A stretch of DNA of 49,111 nt from Flavobacteriaceae bacterium (GTDB lineage: Bacteria; Bacteroidota; Bacteroidia; Flavobacteriales; Flavobacteriaceae), in assembly GCA_029252265.1 (NCBI GenBank), contig JAQXBT010000071.1, forward strand, positions 1 through 49,111, given 5' to 3'. Position numbers and translations under genes: made by a program. The notes below the pieces were generated by a model. The model was not told where the DNA came from, made no database searches, and saw nothing but the letters and a program-made list of their open reading frames with translations. Below are positions 15,736 to 25,342 of this stretch, in pieces. Every line of letters starts with the position of its first letter. Within the stretch, counting starts at the first letter, position 1.

Positions 15736-18057
15736 TTGAAACAGTATTTAAGTCAACTTAACGAAGCTCAATTGGCACCTACCCTTCAAAAGGAGGGGCC
15801 CATGATTGTCATTGCCGGCGCAGGATCTGGAAAAACCAGAGTCCTCACCTATCGTATTGCCTATTTGATGAGCGAAGGCATCGATCCCTTTAATATTTTA
15901 TCACTGACCTTTACCAACAAGGCCGCTCGTGAAATGAAAACACGAATTTCGACCATTGTAGGCGATAGTGAAGCCAAAAATTTGTGGATGGGGACCTTTC
16001 ACTCGGTGTTTGCGAAAATATTGCGTATTGAAGCAGATCGATTGGGCTACCCTTCAAATTTTACGATTTATGACACCCAAGATTCGCAACGTCTGATTTC
16101 TTCCATTATAAAAGAAAAAAAGTTAGATAAAGACATCTATAAATACAAACAAGTCCAATCGCGAATTTCATCTTATAAAAACAGTTTAATCACTGTGAAA
16201 GCCTATTTTCAAAATCCCGATCTAAAGGAAGCAGATGTGATGTCCAAGCGACCAGAAATGGGGGAAATTTATAAAGAATATGTATCTAGATGCTTCAAAG
16301 CAGGTGCGATGGATTTTGATGATTTATTGCTTAAAACCAATGAATTATTAACGCGTTTTCCAGAAGTATTAGCTAAATATCAAGACCGATTTCGGTATAT
16401 ATTAGTCGATGAGTATCAAGATACAAACCATTCTCAATATTTAATTGTGAGAGCGCTTTCCGATCGTTTTCAAAACATTTGTGTTGTTGGGGATGATGCC
16501 CAGAGTATTTATGCATTTCGAGGCGCGAATATCAACAATATCTTAAATTTCCAAAAAGATTATGACAACGTCAAAATGTTTCGATTGGAGCAAAATTATC
16601 GTTCCACAAAAAACATTGTCAACGCTGCGAATTCAATTATAGAAAAAAATCAAACCAAATTAGAAAAAGTCGTTTGGACGGCCAATGAGGAAGGTAAAAA
16701 AATTATTGTCAATCGCTCATTAACCGATGGTGATGAAGGCCGTTATGTGGCGAGTACCGTCTTTGAAAACAAAATGCAGAATCAAGCTAAGAATGGCGAC
16801 TTTGCAGTTTTGTATCGTACCAATGCGCAATCGCGTTCCATTGAAGACGCCTTGAGAAAACGAGGCCTAGAATATCGGATTTATGGTGGGCTTTCTTTTT
16901 ACCAACGAAAAGAAATAAAAGATGTCCTCTCCTATCTCCGCCTCATCATCAATCCATCTGATGAAGAAGCCCTCAAACGTATTATCAATTTTCCTGGACG
17001 CGGAATTGGACAAACAACCATCGATCGATTAATTATTTCTGCGAATGAACATAACAAATCCATTTTTGAAGTTCTAAAACAGCTTCATGAACTTCCAATC
17101 AATATCAATGGCGGCACCAAAACCAAACTGCAAAACTTCACCACAATGATTGAAAGTTTTCAGGTAATGAGCCAAACGGCTACTGCATTTGATTTGGCCG
17201 AACATGTATGTAGAGTTAGTGGACTAATTCAGGAATTTAAAAAAGATGGAACTCCTGAAGGAATTGGTCGAATGGAAAACATTGAGGAATTACTAAACGG
17301 AATAAAAGATTTTGTCGAAGAACAGCAAGAATTAGCAGATTCAACAGGATCCCTCGCTGAGTTTTTAGAAGATGTTGCGTTGGCAACGGATCTGGACAAT
17401 GAAAAAGGGGATGATAGTGACAAAGTAGCACTCATGACCATTCATTTAGCTAAAGGATTGGAGTTTGAATATGTGTTTATTGTCGGATTGGAAGAAGACT
17501 TATTTCCAAGTGCAATGAGTATGAGCACCCGTAGCGAATTGGAAGAAGAGCGACGCTTATTTTATGTGGCCTTAACCCGTGCCGAAAAACAAGCCTATCT
17601 TACGTACGCACTCTCTCGGTACCGTTGGGGGAAATTGGTCGATGCAGAACCTAGCAGGTTTATTGAAGAAATCGATGAGCAATATGTAGAGATTGTCACT
17701 CCGAAACAAGAACGCCGTTTCAATCCCATGTTAAGTGCGGATATTTTTGGAGATGTCGACCCCAATACAGTGCGGTATAAGAAACCTTCGTATCCGAAAA
17801 CAAAACCAAAGGTTCAAGAGAAATTTCAAATCTCGACCCCTAAAAACTTAAAGAAAGTCAGCGAAACCAAAGCCACATCAAACTTATTTGATAATAAATT
17901 AATTGTGGGGGATGTGGTAAATCATCAACGGTTTGGAAAAGGCAACGTTTTAAATATTGAAGGAAAAAATGCGGACCTAAAAGCTGAAATTAGATTTGAA
18001 AATGGAGGGGTTAAAAAACTGTTACTTCGTTTTGCTAAACTTGAAATTATTTCATAA
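15736..18057 (+). CDS. uvrD: UvrD/PcrA/Rep-type superfamily 1 DNA helicase (TTG start)
   Basis: 773 aa 3'-5' helicase for repair and fork maintenance. Visible SF1 motifs: the Q-motif region LNEAQ, Walker A GAGSGKT (28-34), DEYQDTNHSQ (motif II), GDDAQSIYAFRGA (III), the QNYRST motif (IV), TIHLAKGLEF (V) and VALTRAEK (VI). A C-terminal basic linker leads to an SH3/Tudor-like tail (GDVVNHQRFGKGNV), as in PcrA. The start must be TTG at 15736: the frame is closed by TAG at 15721, and the next Met would delete the Q motif. It is divergent from the recG pair. Confidence 0.95.
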   Translation: MKQYLSQLNEAQLAPTLQKEGPMIVIAGAGSGKTRVLTYRIAYLMSEGIDPFNILSLTFTNKAAREMKTRISTIVGDSEAKNLWMGTFHSVFAKILRIEADRLGYPSNFTIYDTQDSQRLISSIIKEKKLDKDIYKYKQVQSRISSYKNSLITVKAYFQNPDLKEADVMSKRPEMGEIYKEYVSRCFKAGAMDFDDLLLKTNELLTRFPEVLAKYQDRFRYILVDEYQDTNHSQYLIVRALSDRFQNICVVGDDAQSIYAFRGANINNILNFQKDYDNVKMFRLEQNYRSTKNIVNAANSIIEKNQTKLEKVVWTANEEGKKIIVNRSLTDGDEGRYVASTVFENKMQNQAKNGDFAVLYRTNAQSRSIEDALRKRGLEYRIYGGLSFYQRKEIKDVLSYLRLIINPSDEEALKRIINFPGRGIGQTTIDRLIISANEHNKSIFEVLKQLHELPININGGTKTKLQNFTTMIESFQVMSQTATAFDLAEHVCRVSGLIQEFKKDGTPEGIGRMENIEELLNGIKDFVEEQQELADSTGSLAEFLEDVALATDLDNEKGDDSDKVALMTIHLAKGLEFEYVFIVGLEEDLFPSAMSMSTRSELEEERRLFYVALTRAEKQAYLTYALSRYRWGKLVDAEPSRFIEEIDEQYVEIVTPKQERRFNPMLSADIFGDVDPNTVRYKKPSYPKTKPKVQEKFQISTPKNLKKVSETKATSNLFDNKLIVGDVVNHQRFGKGNVLNIEGKNADLKAEIRFENGGVKKLLLRFAKLEIIS

Positions 18058-18071
18058 AATTTGAATTTATC

Positions 18072-18692
18072 ATGGCTGAACTTCTGAAAATATATCCTGA
18101 AAATCCAAATCCAAAAGCCATTCAAAAAGTGGTTGATGTGCTTCGGAAAGGTGGACTTATTATCTATCCTACTGATACTGTCTACGGATTGGGCTGTGAT
18201 ATAACGAACGTTAAAGCATTGGAACGCATTGCGAAAATAAAAGGGGTCAAACTCGAACGCTCAAACTTTTCATTCATTTGTCACGATTTGAGTAATTTAA
18301 GTGATTATGTCACACAAATTGAAACGCCCATTTTTAAACTTTTGAAACGAAGTCTCCCGGGTCCTTATACCTTTATTCTTCCAGGTGCCAATTCACTCCC
18401 TTATCCGTTCAAGAAAAAGAAAACGGTTGGAATTCGAGTTCCAGATGATCCGATTGCATTAGAAATTGTAAGAGCGTTAGGAAATCCGATCGTATCCACT
18501 TCGATTCATGATGAGGATGAAATTTTAGAATACACAACCGATCCTGAATTGATTTTTGAAAAATGGAACTCCAAAGTAGAGTTGGTTATTGACGGTGGAT
18601 TTGGTGATAATCAACCCTCTACCGTTATTGAAGTCCATGGGACGGAAATTACTATTGTTAGAGAAGGTAAAGGAAGTATTGACATATTTTAA
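18072..18692 (+). CDS. YrdC/Sua5/YciO family protein (threonylcarbamoyl-AMP synthase fold)
   Basis: 206 aa YrdC-fold protein. The N-terminus GGLIIYPTDTVYGLGCDI is the conserved nucleotide/threonine pocket, followed by KLERSNFSFICHDLSNLS and PGPYTFIL, then GIRVPDDPI and VSTSIH. Family members make threonylcarbamoyl-AMP for the t6A37 modification of tRNA (TsaC/Sua5). The KxxRSxFS and CHDLSNLSDY segments resemble the YciO branch rather than TsaC, and YciO has not been shown to do the same job in all bacteria. I would annotate as YciO-like and not claim t6A synthesis. Likely an operon with uvrD (14-base gap). Confidence 0.85.
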   Translation: MAELLKIYPENPNPKAIQKVVDVLRKGGLIIYPTDTVYGLGCDITNVKALERIAKIKGVKLERSNFSFICHDLSNLSDYVTQIETPIFKLLKRSLPGPYTFILPGANSLPYPFKKKKTVGIRVPDDPIALEIVRALGNPIVSTSIHDEDEILEYTTDPELIFEKWNSKVELVIDGGFGDNQPSTVIEVHGTEITIVREGKGSIDIF

Positions 18693-18725
18693 AGACTAAT
18701 AATTAAGTGAGTACAGAAAAAATTT

Positions 18726-21557
18726 ATGAGCAAGTTTGATGAATTTATTGAAGTAAAAGGTGCCAGAGTACACAATCTAAAGAATATTGATGTTAAGATT
18801 CCACGGGATCAATTGGTGGTGATTACAGGGCTTTCTGGAAGTGGAAAATCGTCACTCGCCTTTGATACCATTTATGCGGAAGGACAACGTCGATATATTG
18901 AAACATTTTCTGCCTATGCACGTCAGTTTTTAGGAAGTTTAGAGCGCCCCGATGTTGATAAAATTGATGGACTTTCCCCCGTCATTGCCATTGAGCAAAA
19001 AACAACAAGTAAGTCCCCGCGATCTACGGTTGGAACCATTACTGAAATTTATGATTTTTTAAGGTTATTATTTGCAAGAGCAAGTGATGCTTATAGCTAT
19101 AATACCAATGAAAAGATGGTCAGCTACAACGATGCTCAAATTAAAGAACTGATCTTAGAATCTTTTCAAGGGCAGCGAATCTCAATATTATCTCCTATAA
19201 TCCGCTCTCGTAAAGGACATTACCGAGAGTTGTTTGAACAAATTGCTAAACAAGGGTTTGTAAAGGTTCGAGCCGATGGAGTGATTGTCGATATCACCAA
19301 AGGAATGAAACTCGATCGCTATAAAATGCATGATATTGAAATTGTAATTGATCGACTCAAAATTGATGAATCTACGCAGTCTATGAGTCGATTGAGTGAA
19401 AGTATCAATACGGCAATGCATCACGGCGAAAATGTATTAATGGTTATTGATGAAGAGACTAAAAACGTTCGTTTTTTTAGTCGAGATTTAATGTGTCCTA
19501 CTTCCGGTATTTCCTATCCCAACCCAGAGCCAAATAACTTTTCATTTAATTCTCCAAAAGGCGCCTGTCCCGACTGTAGTGGAATTGGAAGCTTGTATAA
19601 AGTTAATAAACATAAAATCATCCCTGATACAGCGTTGTCTATAAAAAATGGTGGACTCGCCCCTCAAGGAAATAAGAAGGACTCTTGGATTTTTAAACAG
19701 TTAGAACTCATTGCGCAGTGCTACAATTTTAAACTTACAGATCCCATATCAAAAATCCCAAAAGAAGCCTTAGAAATTATTTTATATGGTGGCAAAGATA
19801 AATTTTCGGTCGACAGCAAAACATTAGGGGTTGTACGTAATTACAGTATTGATTTTGAGGGGATTGCTAATTTCATAGAAAGCCAGTATAAGCACACCGA
19901 CTCGACCTCTATTAAACGTTGGACAAAGGGTTTTATGGATAAAATTAAATGTCCAACTTGCAAAGGTTCACGGCTTAAAAAAGAATCTTTATACTTCAAA
20001 ATAAACGGTAAAAACATCGCTAAACTCTCCGAAATGGATGTCATAGATTTAGTCGAATGGTTCAAGGTGCTTCCAAAGAATCTTTCAGAAAGTCAAACCA
20101 TAATTTCAAAAGAGATTTTAAAAGAAATTTCGACCCGATTGCAATTTCTATTGGATGTTGGATTGGATTATTTATCAATCAATCGGAGTTCAAAATCACT
20201 TTCTGGTGGCGAAGCTCAACGCATCCGTTTGGCAACACAAATAGGATCTCAATTAGTAGGTGTTTTATATATTTTAGATGAGCCCAGCATTGGCTTGCAT
20301 CAACGAGATAATGAAAAACTAATCAAGTCATTAATCGCTTTAAGAGATGTTGGAAATTCGGTCATAGTGGTAGAACACGATAAAGACATGATTGAACAAG
20401 CAGACCATGTGATCGATATTGGTCCAATGGCCGGAAAACATGGCGGTGAAATTATAAGTCAAGGCACGCCAAAGCAGATATTAAATAGTGATACCATGAC
20501 TGCTGATTATTTGAGTGGGGTGCGACAAATTGAAGTGCCTAAAAAACGCCGTGCGGGAAATGGGAAATTTTTAGAATTAAAAGGTTGTACAGGAAATAAT
20601 CTTAAAAACGTATCCATCAAACTTCCATTGGCCAAAATGATTGGAATTACGGGAGTTTCAGGAAGTGGAAAATCAACCTTGATAAATGAAACCCTTTACC
20701 CAATTTTAAATAATTATTATTTTCATGGAGTCATGGAACCAATGCCCCATACATCTATCAAGGGATTAGAACATTTAGACAAAGTAATTGACATTAATCA
20801 ATCGCCTATCGGGCGAACACCTCGAAGTAATCCTGCAACTTATACAGGTGTGTTTGGGGAAATTCGAGCTTTATTTGCGAAAATACCCGAAGCAATGATT
20901 CGAGGATATAAATTAGGACGTTTCAGTTTTAATGTGGTTGGCGGTCGATGTGAAACATGTAAAGGAGGTGGTCTACGAGTGATTGAAATGAACTTTTTAC
21001 CAGATGTGTATGTCGAATGTGAATCCTGTCAAGGAAAGCGTTTTAATAGAGAGACGTTAGAAATTCGATACAAAGGAAAATCGATTAGCGATGTTTTAAA
21101 TATGACGATTGATGAAGGTGTTGATTTTTTTGAACATATTCCAAAAATATTTAGAAAATTAAAAACCATTAAAGATGTTGGATTGGGGTATATCACACTC
21201 GGTCAACAAAGCACAACCCTCTCAGGCGGAGAAGCGCAACGAATTAAATTGGCTACAGAATTGAGTAAACGAGATACAGGAAACACCATTTATATTTTAG
21301 ATGAACCGACCACTGGACTTCATTTTGAAGATATTCGTGTATTGATGGGTGTTTTGAACACCTTAGTTGATAAAGGAAATACCGTCCTTATTATCGAGCA
21401 TAATTTGGATGTGATCAAAACGGTTGATTATATAATAGATATTGGTCCTGAAGGCGGTAACGGCGGCGGAGCGATCATTGCGAAAGGAACTCCAGAAGTT
21501 ATTATTAAAAACAAATTGAGTCATACCGCTAGATTTTTAAAAAAAGAATTACATTAG
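18726..21557 (+). CDS. uvrA: Excinuclease ABC subunit UvrA
   Basis: DNA-damage recognition ATPase of nucleotide excision repair, 943 aa. It has two ABC modules with Walker A GLSGSGKS (35-42) and GVSGSGKS, two LSGGEAQRIRLA/LSGGEAQRIKLA signature motifs and matching Walker B (LDEPSIGLHQRD, LDEPTTGLHFED). The C-terminal zinc module is intact (CETC ... CESC). The first zinc module reads CPTSG ... CPDC, so the second of four cysteines is Ser; a further CPTC pair lies near residue 410. The rest is standard. The gene is in line with uvrD and the YrdC-fold gene, giving a repair-rich unit. Confidence 0.97.
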   Translation: MSKFDEFIEVKGARVHNLKNIDVKIPRDQLVVITGLSGSGKSSLAFDTIYAEGQRRYIETFSAYARQFLGSLERPDVDKIDGLSPVIAIEQKTTSKSPRSTVGTITEIYDFLRLLFARASDAYSYNTNEKMVSYNDAQIKELILESFQGQRISILSPIIRSRKGHYRELFEQIAKQGFVKVRADGVIVDITKGMKLDRYKMHDIEIVIDRLKIDESTQSMSRLSESINTAMHHGENVLMVIDEETKNVRFFSRDLMCPTSGISYPNPEPNNFSFNSPKGACPDCSGIGSLYKVNKHKIIPDTALSIKNGGLAPQGNKKDSWIFKQLELIAQCYNFKLTDPISKIPKEALEIILYGGKDKFSVDSKTLGVVRNYSIDFEGIANFIESQYKHTDSTSIKRWTKGFMDKIKCPTCKGSRLKKESLYFKINGKNIAKLSEMDVIDLVEWFKVLPKNLSESQTIISKEILKEISTRLQFLLDVGLDYLSINRSSKSLSGGEAQRIRLATQIGSQLVGVLYILDEPSIGLHQRDNEKLIKSLIALRDVGNSVIVVEHDKDMIEQADHVIDIGPMAGKHGGEIISQGTPKQILNSDTMTADYLSGVRQIEVPKKRRAGNGKFLELKGCTGNNLKNVSIKLPLAKMIGITGVSGSGKSTLINETLYPILNNYYFHGVMEPMPHTSIKGLEHLDKVIDINQSPIGRTPRSNPATYTGVFGEIRALFAKIPEAMIRGYKLGRFSFNVVGGRCETCKGGGLRVIEMNFLPDVYVECESCQGKRFNRETLEIRYKGKSISDVLNMTIDEGVDFFEHIPKIFRKLKTIKDVGLGYITLGQQSTTLSGGEAQRIKLATELSKRDTGNTIYILDEPTTGLHFEDIRVLMGVLNTLVDKGNTVLIIEHNLDVIKTVDYIIDIGPEGGNGGGAIIAKGTPEVIIKNKLSHTARFLKKELH

Positions 21558-21578
21558 TGAGCTATAAAAAAACGATAC

Positions 21579-22268
21579 ATGGGACCAGAACAGAAACATA
21601 AAGGATGGAATGCAATAAAAACCAATGACTCTTGGGCGATTTTTAAAATCATGGGAGAATTTGTAAATGGCTTTGAAAAAATGAGCAAGATAGGTCCATG
21701 TGTCTCCATATTTGGATCCGCAAGAACTCCTACAGAAGATAACTATTATAAATTATCCACCGAAGTCGCTGGTGCCATTGTAGAAGCAGGTTACGGCGTT
21801 ATTACTGGCGGTGGGCCTGGAATTATGGAAGCTGGAAATAAAGGGGCCCATTTGGCCGGTGGAACCTCGGTTGGCCTTAATATTGATTTGCCTTTCGAGC
21901 AACATAACAATCCTTACATCGATCGTGATAAGAGTTTAGATTTTGATTATTTCTTTGTAAGAAAAGTTATGTTTGTTAAATATTCTCAAGGAATAGTTGT
22001 CATGCCTGGTGGGTTTGGAACATTAGATGAATTGTTTGAAGCGATCACTTTAATCCAAACTAAAAAAATTGAAAAGTTTCCAGTTATATTAGTTGGATCT
22101 ACTTTTTGGGAAGGACTACTTGTTTGGATTAAAGCCACACTCTTAGAACGATTTGAAACAATTAGTGCCAAAGATTTAGATTTAATTCATGTGGTTGATA
22201 CTTCAGAAGAAGTCATCGCCATCCTCAATAACTTTTATAAAGAGTATGAATTGAGTCCGAATTTCTAG
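21579..22268 (+). CDS. LOG family (TIGR00730) Rossmann-fold nucleotide phosphoribohydrolase
   Basis: 229 aa. It has the two signature motifs of the LOG family: GGGPGIMEAGNKGAH and PGGFGTLDELFEA (PGGxGTxxE). Family members hydrolyse nucleoside 5'-monophosphates to the base plus ribose 5-phosphate; in plants and some bacteria this activates cytokinins, while many bacterial members act on AMP-like substrates. Cytosolic. It begins 21 bases after uvrA, so it is likely co-transcribed, though a role in repair is not implied. Confidence 0.9.
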   Translation: MGPEQKHKGWNAIKTNDSWAIFKIMGEFVNGFEKMSKIGPCVSIFGSARTPTEDNYYKLSTEVAGAIVEAGYGVITGGGPGIMEAGNKGAHLAGGTSVGLNIDLPFEQHNNPYIDRDKSLDFDYFFVRKVMFVKYSQGIVVMPGGFGTLDELFEAITLIQTKKIEKFPVILVGSTFWEGLLVWIKATLLERFETISAKDLDLIHVVDTSEEVIAILNNFYKEYELSPNF

Positions 22269-22332
22269 AAACTAATTTTATATTGTGTAGCCCTTTATTT
22301 GTAGAACAATATTTGAGATCAATTTCAGAACA

Positions 22333-25179
22333 TTGAATTTAAACTATCTATTTAAAACTTTCCTAATTTTCATGATCTACTCAAGTGGAAACTTGTCATG
22401 GTCTCAACATTCTATTCAAATTGAGGCTAATATTTCACCTGAAGTAAAAACAGTTCACATCAAACAGAAAATTGAGTATCACAACACCTCTAATGATACT
22501 TTAAAAGTGCTGTATTTCAATGATTGGACGTCTAGTTTTAGCAGCTCAACTACGCCCCTCGCAACTCGATTTATTGAAGAGTTTGAAGATAATTTGTTTA
22601 CAGCAAAATCAAAAGATCGTGGCTATACTCAAATCGAATCGATCCAAGATTCTGAATTCAATGCAATAGAATATCAATATCTAAATAACCAAAGTGACAT
22701 ACTTGAAGTTTCACTTACTAAGCCTATTTATCCCAATACAACAACCGTTCTAAATTTTGACTATTCACTAATCGTTCAAAATGATAAATTTACAGCGTAT
22801 GGTGTGAATAAGAATCAAGAATTTGCTTTAAATTATTGGTACATTACACCTGTTGTTTATGAAAATAGTCAATGGCAACTGTTTAGCAATAAGAATTTGG
22901 GAGACTACTATACTCCGAATTCAACGATCGAACTGAATCTCAATGTCTTAGATCAATATCATGTCATTTCGGAATTAGAATTAAGCTCTAAAACCGTTAA
23001 AAACAAAAGAGCTTCTTACCAGTTTTTTGGAAAAAACCGTACTGATAGCAGATTGTTTATTACAAAGACTGCATTTAAAAGTATCCAAATAGATTCCCTA
23101 GAAATTGTAACCAATTATCACAATAAAAATATAAATGATATTGGTCAAGTATTGGTGTTTGACAAAGTTATTCAGTTTCTAAACACTGAACTTTTGTCCT
23201 ATCCGCACTCAAAACTATTACTATCAGAAATAGATACTAAAAAAACGCCTATTTATGGTCTCAATATTCTGCCCGATTTTTTAACCCCTTTTTCAAAACA
23301 ATTCGAATATGAGTTAACTATCGCAAAAAATTTAATTCAGTTACATGTAGATCAACTGTTAGTATTGAATCCAAGAAAAGAGCACTGGCTTAGATCTGGG
23401 TTTGAGACTTTGCTTTTAATGAAATATGTGGAACAATTTTATCCCGATCAGAAGATCATTGGAAAGCTTTCAAAACTATGGGGATTGCGCATTTACAATA
23501 TTTCAAAATTAAACTACAATGAGCAATATCGTTTATCGTATGCGCACATGGCCCGAATTGGTCGTGATCAAGCACTAAATTCTCAAAATGATGCGTTAGT
23601 AAAGTTTAATGAAACCTTGTCCAGTAAATACAAAGCAGCGCTCGGACTCTTGTACCTTGATGACTATATTGGGCGTTCTTCTTTATACCAATGGATGACG
23701 GAGTTCATAAAGTTATCGAATCAAAAACCTATTTATACTTCAGATTTCAAATCTTTTATAAAGTCGAAAACAACAAAAAATATTGACTGGTTTTTTGATG
23801 ACTATCTTACAAATAGTAAACAAGTAGATTATAAAATCACAAAGGTAAAATCCACCAAAGATTCAATTGTATTTAATATAAAAAATAAAAAATCAGGAAC
23901 GACTCCTATTTCTCTTTACACATTAAAAGATACTCTGATTACCTCAAAAATATGGTTGGAAAATATTGGTGAAGAAAAGCGATTTTCAATCCCCAATAAT
24001 CAAGAAGACCGACTCATTTTAAATTTCGAACAAAAAATACCTGAATTTAATTTTCGAAACAATTTTAAATCCTTAAGTCAGAAATCAGTATTTAATAAGC
24101 CTTTTCAAATTCGGTTATTTAAAGATGTTGAAGCACCAAATTATAATCAACTTTATTTAAATCCTATTGTCGAATTTAGAAATATCTATGACGGGTTGAC
24201 TCTAGGGGCAACGCTAAATAATAATGGTCTTTTAAGAAAATCATTTATATATGGTATTTCGCCAAATTATAGTGTCAACTCAAAGTCTTTAACTGGTTAT
24301 GTTAAGCTTGTAAAACGAACTTACTTTGAAGACCAACCCTTATATAACATTAATTATGGGGTATCATTATGGCGTTCAACGCTTGCTGAAAACGTGTTTT
24401 TAACAAAATTTGAACCCTATTTAAATTTTTATTTCAGAGTACCTTTTAACTTAAGATCCAATGCTTTTAAGAGATTGAGTTTTCGTTTTATTTCTATTAA
24501 TAAAACCCAAGTTCAATATCAAAATGGATTGAAATTAATTCCTTCCTATGATGTTTTTAATGTGAACTACCGTTTCTCAAATAATGAATTTGTGAAATTT
24601 AAAAATTGGTTTCTGGATGCTCAATTTTCAAAGACCTTTGGGAAAATTGCCCTTAAATATGAAGTTCGTCAGCGGAACAAAAATAATTTCCAATACAACT
24701 TGAGACTCTATGCAGGAAGTTTTTTATATAACACCACCCCTTCTGATGTGAATAATTTTAATTTTGCATTAGATCGCCCCAATGATTATTTAATTGAATA
24801 TAATTATTTAGGACAGTATGAATCCACGGGAATATTTAGTCAGCAAGTCATTCTAGCTGAAGGCGGTTTCAAATCAAAACTAAATACAGGCTATGCGAAC
24901 CAGTGGATTACAACCCTAAACGGAAGCGCATCAATTTGGAAATATGTTCAAGCCTATGGCGATATTGGTTTTATCAAAAATAAATATCAATCCCCCGAAT
25001 TTGTTTATGATTCTGGAGTTCGGCTAAATTTAATTACAGATTATTTAGAAGTCTATTTTCCATTTTACTCAAACCTAGGTTGGGAAATATCTCATCCGCA
25101 ATACAGTCAAAAGATTCGATTTATCTTAACCGCAGATCCTTTTAGTATTTTAGAATTATTTAGAAGAAAATGGTACTAA
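22333..25179 (+). CDS. M1-peptidase-like protein with lost zinc site and C-terminal barrel (TTG start)
   Basis: 948 aa secreted protein. The signal peptide (about 1-25, ending WSQ) only exists with the TTG start at 22333; the next Met (residue 14) would destroy it. Residues about 26-250 resemble the N-terminal beta domain of M1 aminopeptidases, and 320-480 the catalytic helical domain. Aligning WLRSGFE (352-358) with the family WLNEGFA puts K332-N-L-I-Q336 where HExxH should be and S355 where the third zinc ligand Glu should be, so the zinc site is gone. From about 590 to the end the sequence alternates hydrophobic and polar residues and ends WY, consistent with an outer-membrane beta-barrel. 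Function unknown. Confidence 0.75.
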   Translation: MNLNYLFKTFLIFMIYSSGNLSWSQHSIQIEANISPEVKTVHIKQKIEYHNTSNDTLKVLYFNDWTSSFSSSTTPLATRFIEEFEDNLFTAKSKDRGYTQIESIQDSEFNAIEYQYLNNQSDILEVSLTKPIYPNTTTVLNFDYSLIVQNDKFTAYGVNKNQEFALNYWYITPVVYENSQWQLFSNKNLGDYYTPNSTIELNLNVLDQYHVISELELSSKTVKNKRASYQFFGKNRTDSRLFITKTAFKSIQIDSLEIVTNYHNKNINDIGQVLVFDKVIQFLNTELLSYPHSKLLLSEIDTKKTPIYGLNILPDFLTPFSKQFEYELTIAKNLIQLHVDQLLVLNPRKEHWLRSGFETLLLMKYVEQFYPDQKIIGKLSKLWGLRIYNISKLNYNEQYRLSYAHMARIGRDQALNSQNDALVKFNETLSSKYKAALGLLYLDDYIGRSSLYQWMTEFIKLSNQKPIYTSDFKSFIKSKTTKNIDWFFDDYLTNSKQVDYKITKVKSTKDSIVFNIKNKKSGTTPISLYTLKDTLITSKIWLENIGEEKRFSIPNNQEDRLILNFEQKIPEFNFRNNFKSLSQKSVFNKPFQIRLFKDVEAPNYNQLYLNPIVEFRNIYDGLTLGATLNNNGLLRKSFIYGISPNYSVNSKSLTGYVKLVKRTYFEDQPLYNINYGVSLWRSTLAENVFLTKFEPYLNFYFRVPFNLRSNAFKRLSFRFISINKTQVQYQNGLKLIPSYDVFNVNYRFSNNEFVKFKNWFLDAQFSKTFGKIALKYEVRQRNKNNFQYNLRLYAGSFLYNTTPSDVNNFNFALDRPNDYLIEYNYLGQYESTGIFSQQVILAEGGFKSKLNTGYANQWITTLNGSASIWKYVQAYGDIGFIKNKYQSPEFVYDSGVRLNLITDYLEVYFPFYSNLGWEISHPQYSQKIRFILTADPFSILELFRRKWY

Positions 25180-25311
25180 CTGATGATGAAAAATCAGTTA
25201 AAACCAGTTTTAGTAACAATACAGTATTTAAATCTCTAATATTTTATTAAATCTTAATATTTGATCTCGTAATTATCAATGTAAAGGATAGGACAAAACT
25301 TCTAAATATTT

Positions 25312-25319
25312 TATATTTG
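25312..25319 (+). promoter_or_regulatory. -7 promoter box TATATTTG for the E1 gene
   Basis: Perfect TAnnTTTG match 23 bases before the ATG at 25343. It is preceded by AT-rich sequence without a clear TTG element. Confidence 0.55.
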
Positions 25320-25342
25320 CAACTCAAAAGAATTATTTCAGA

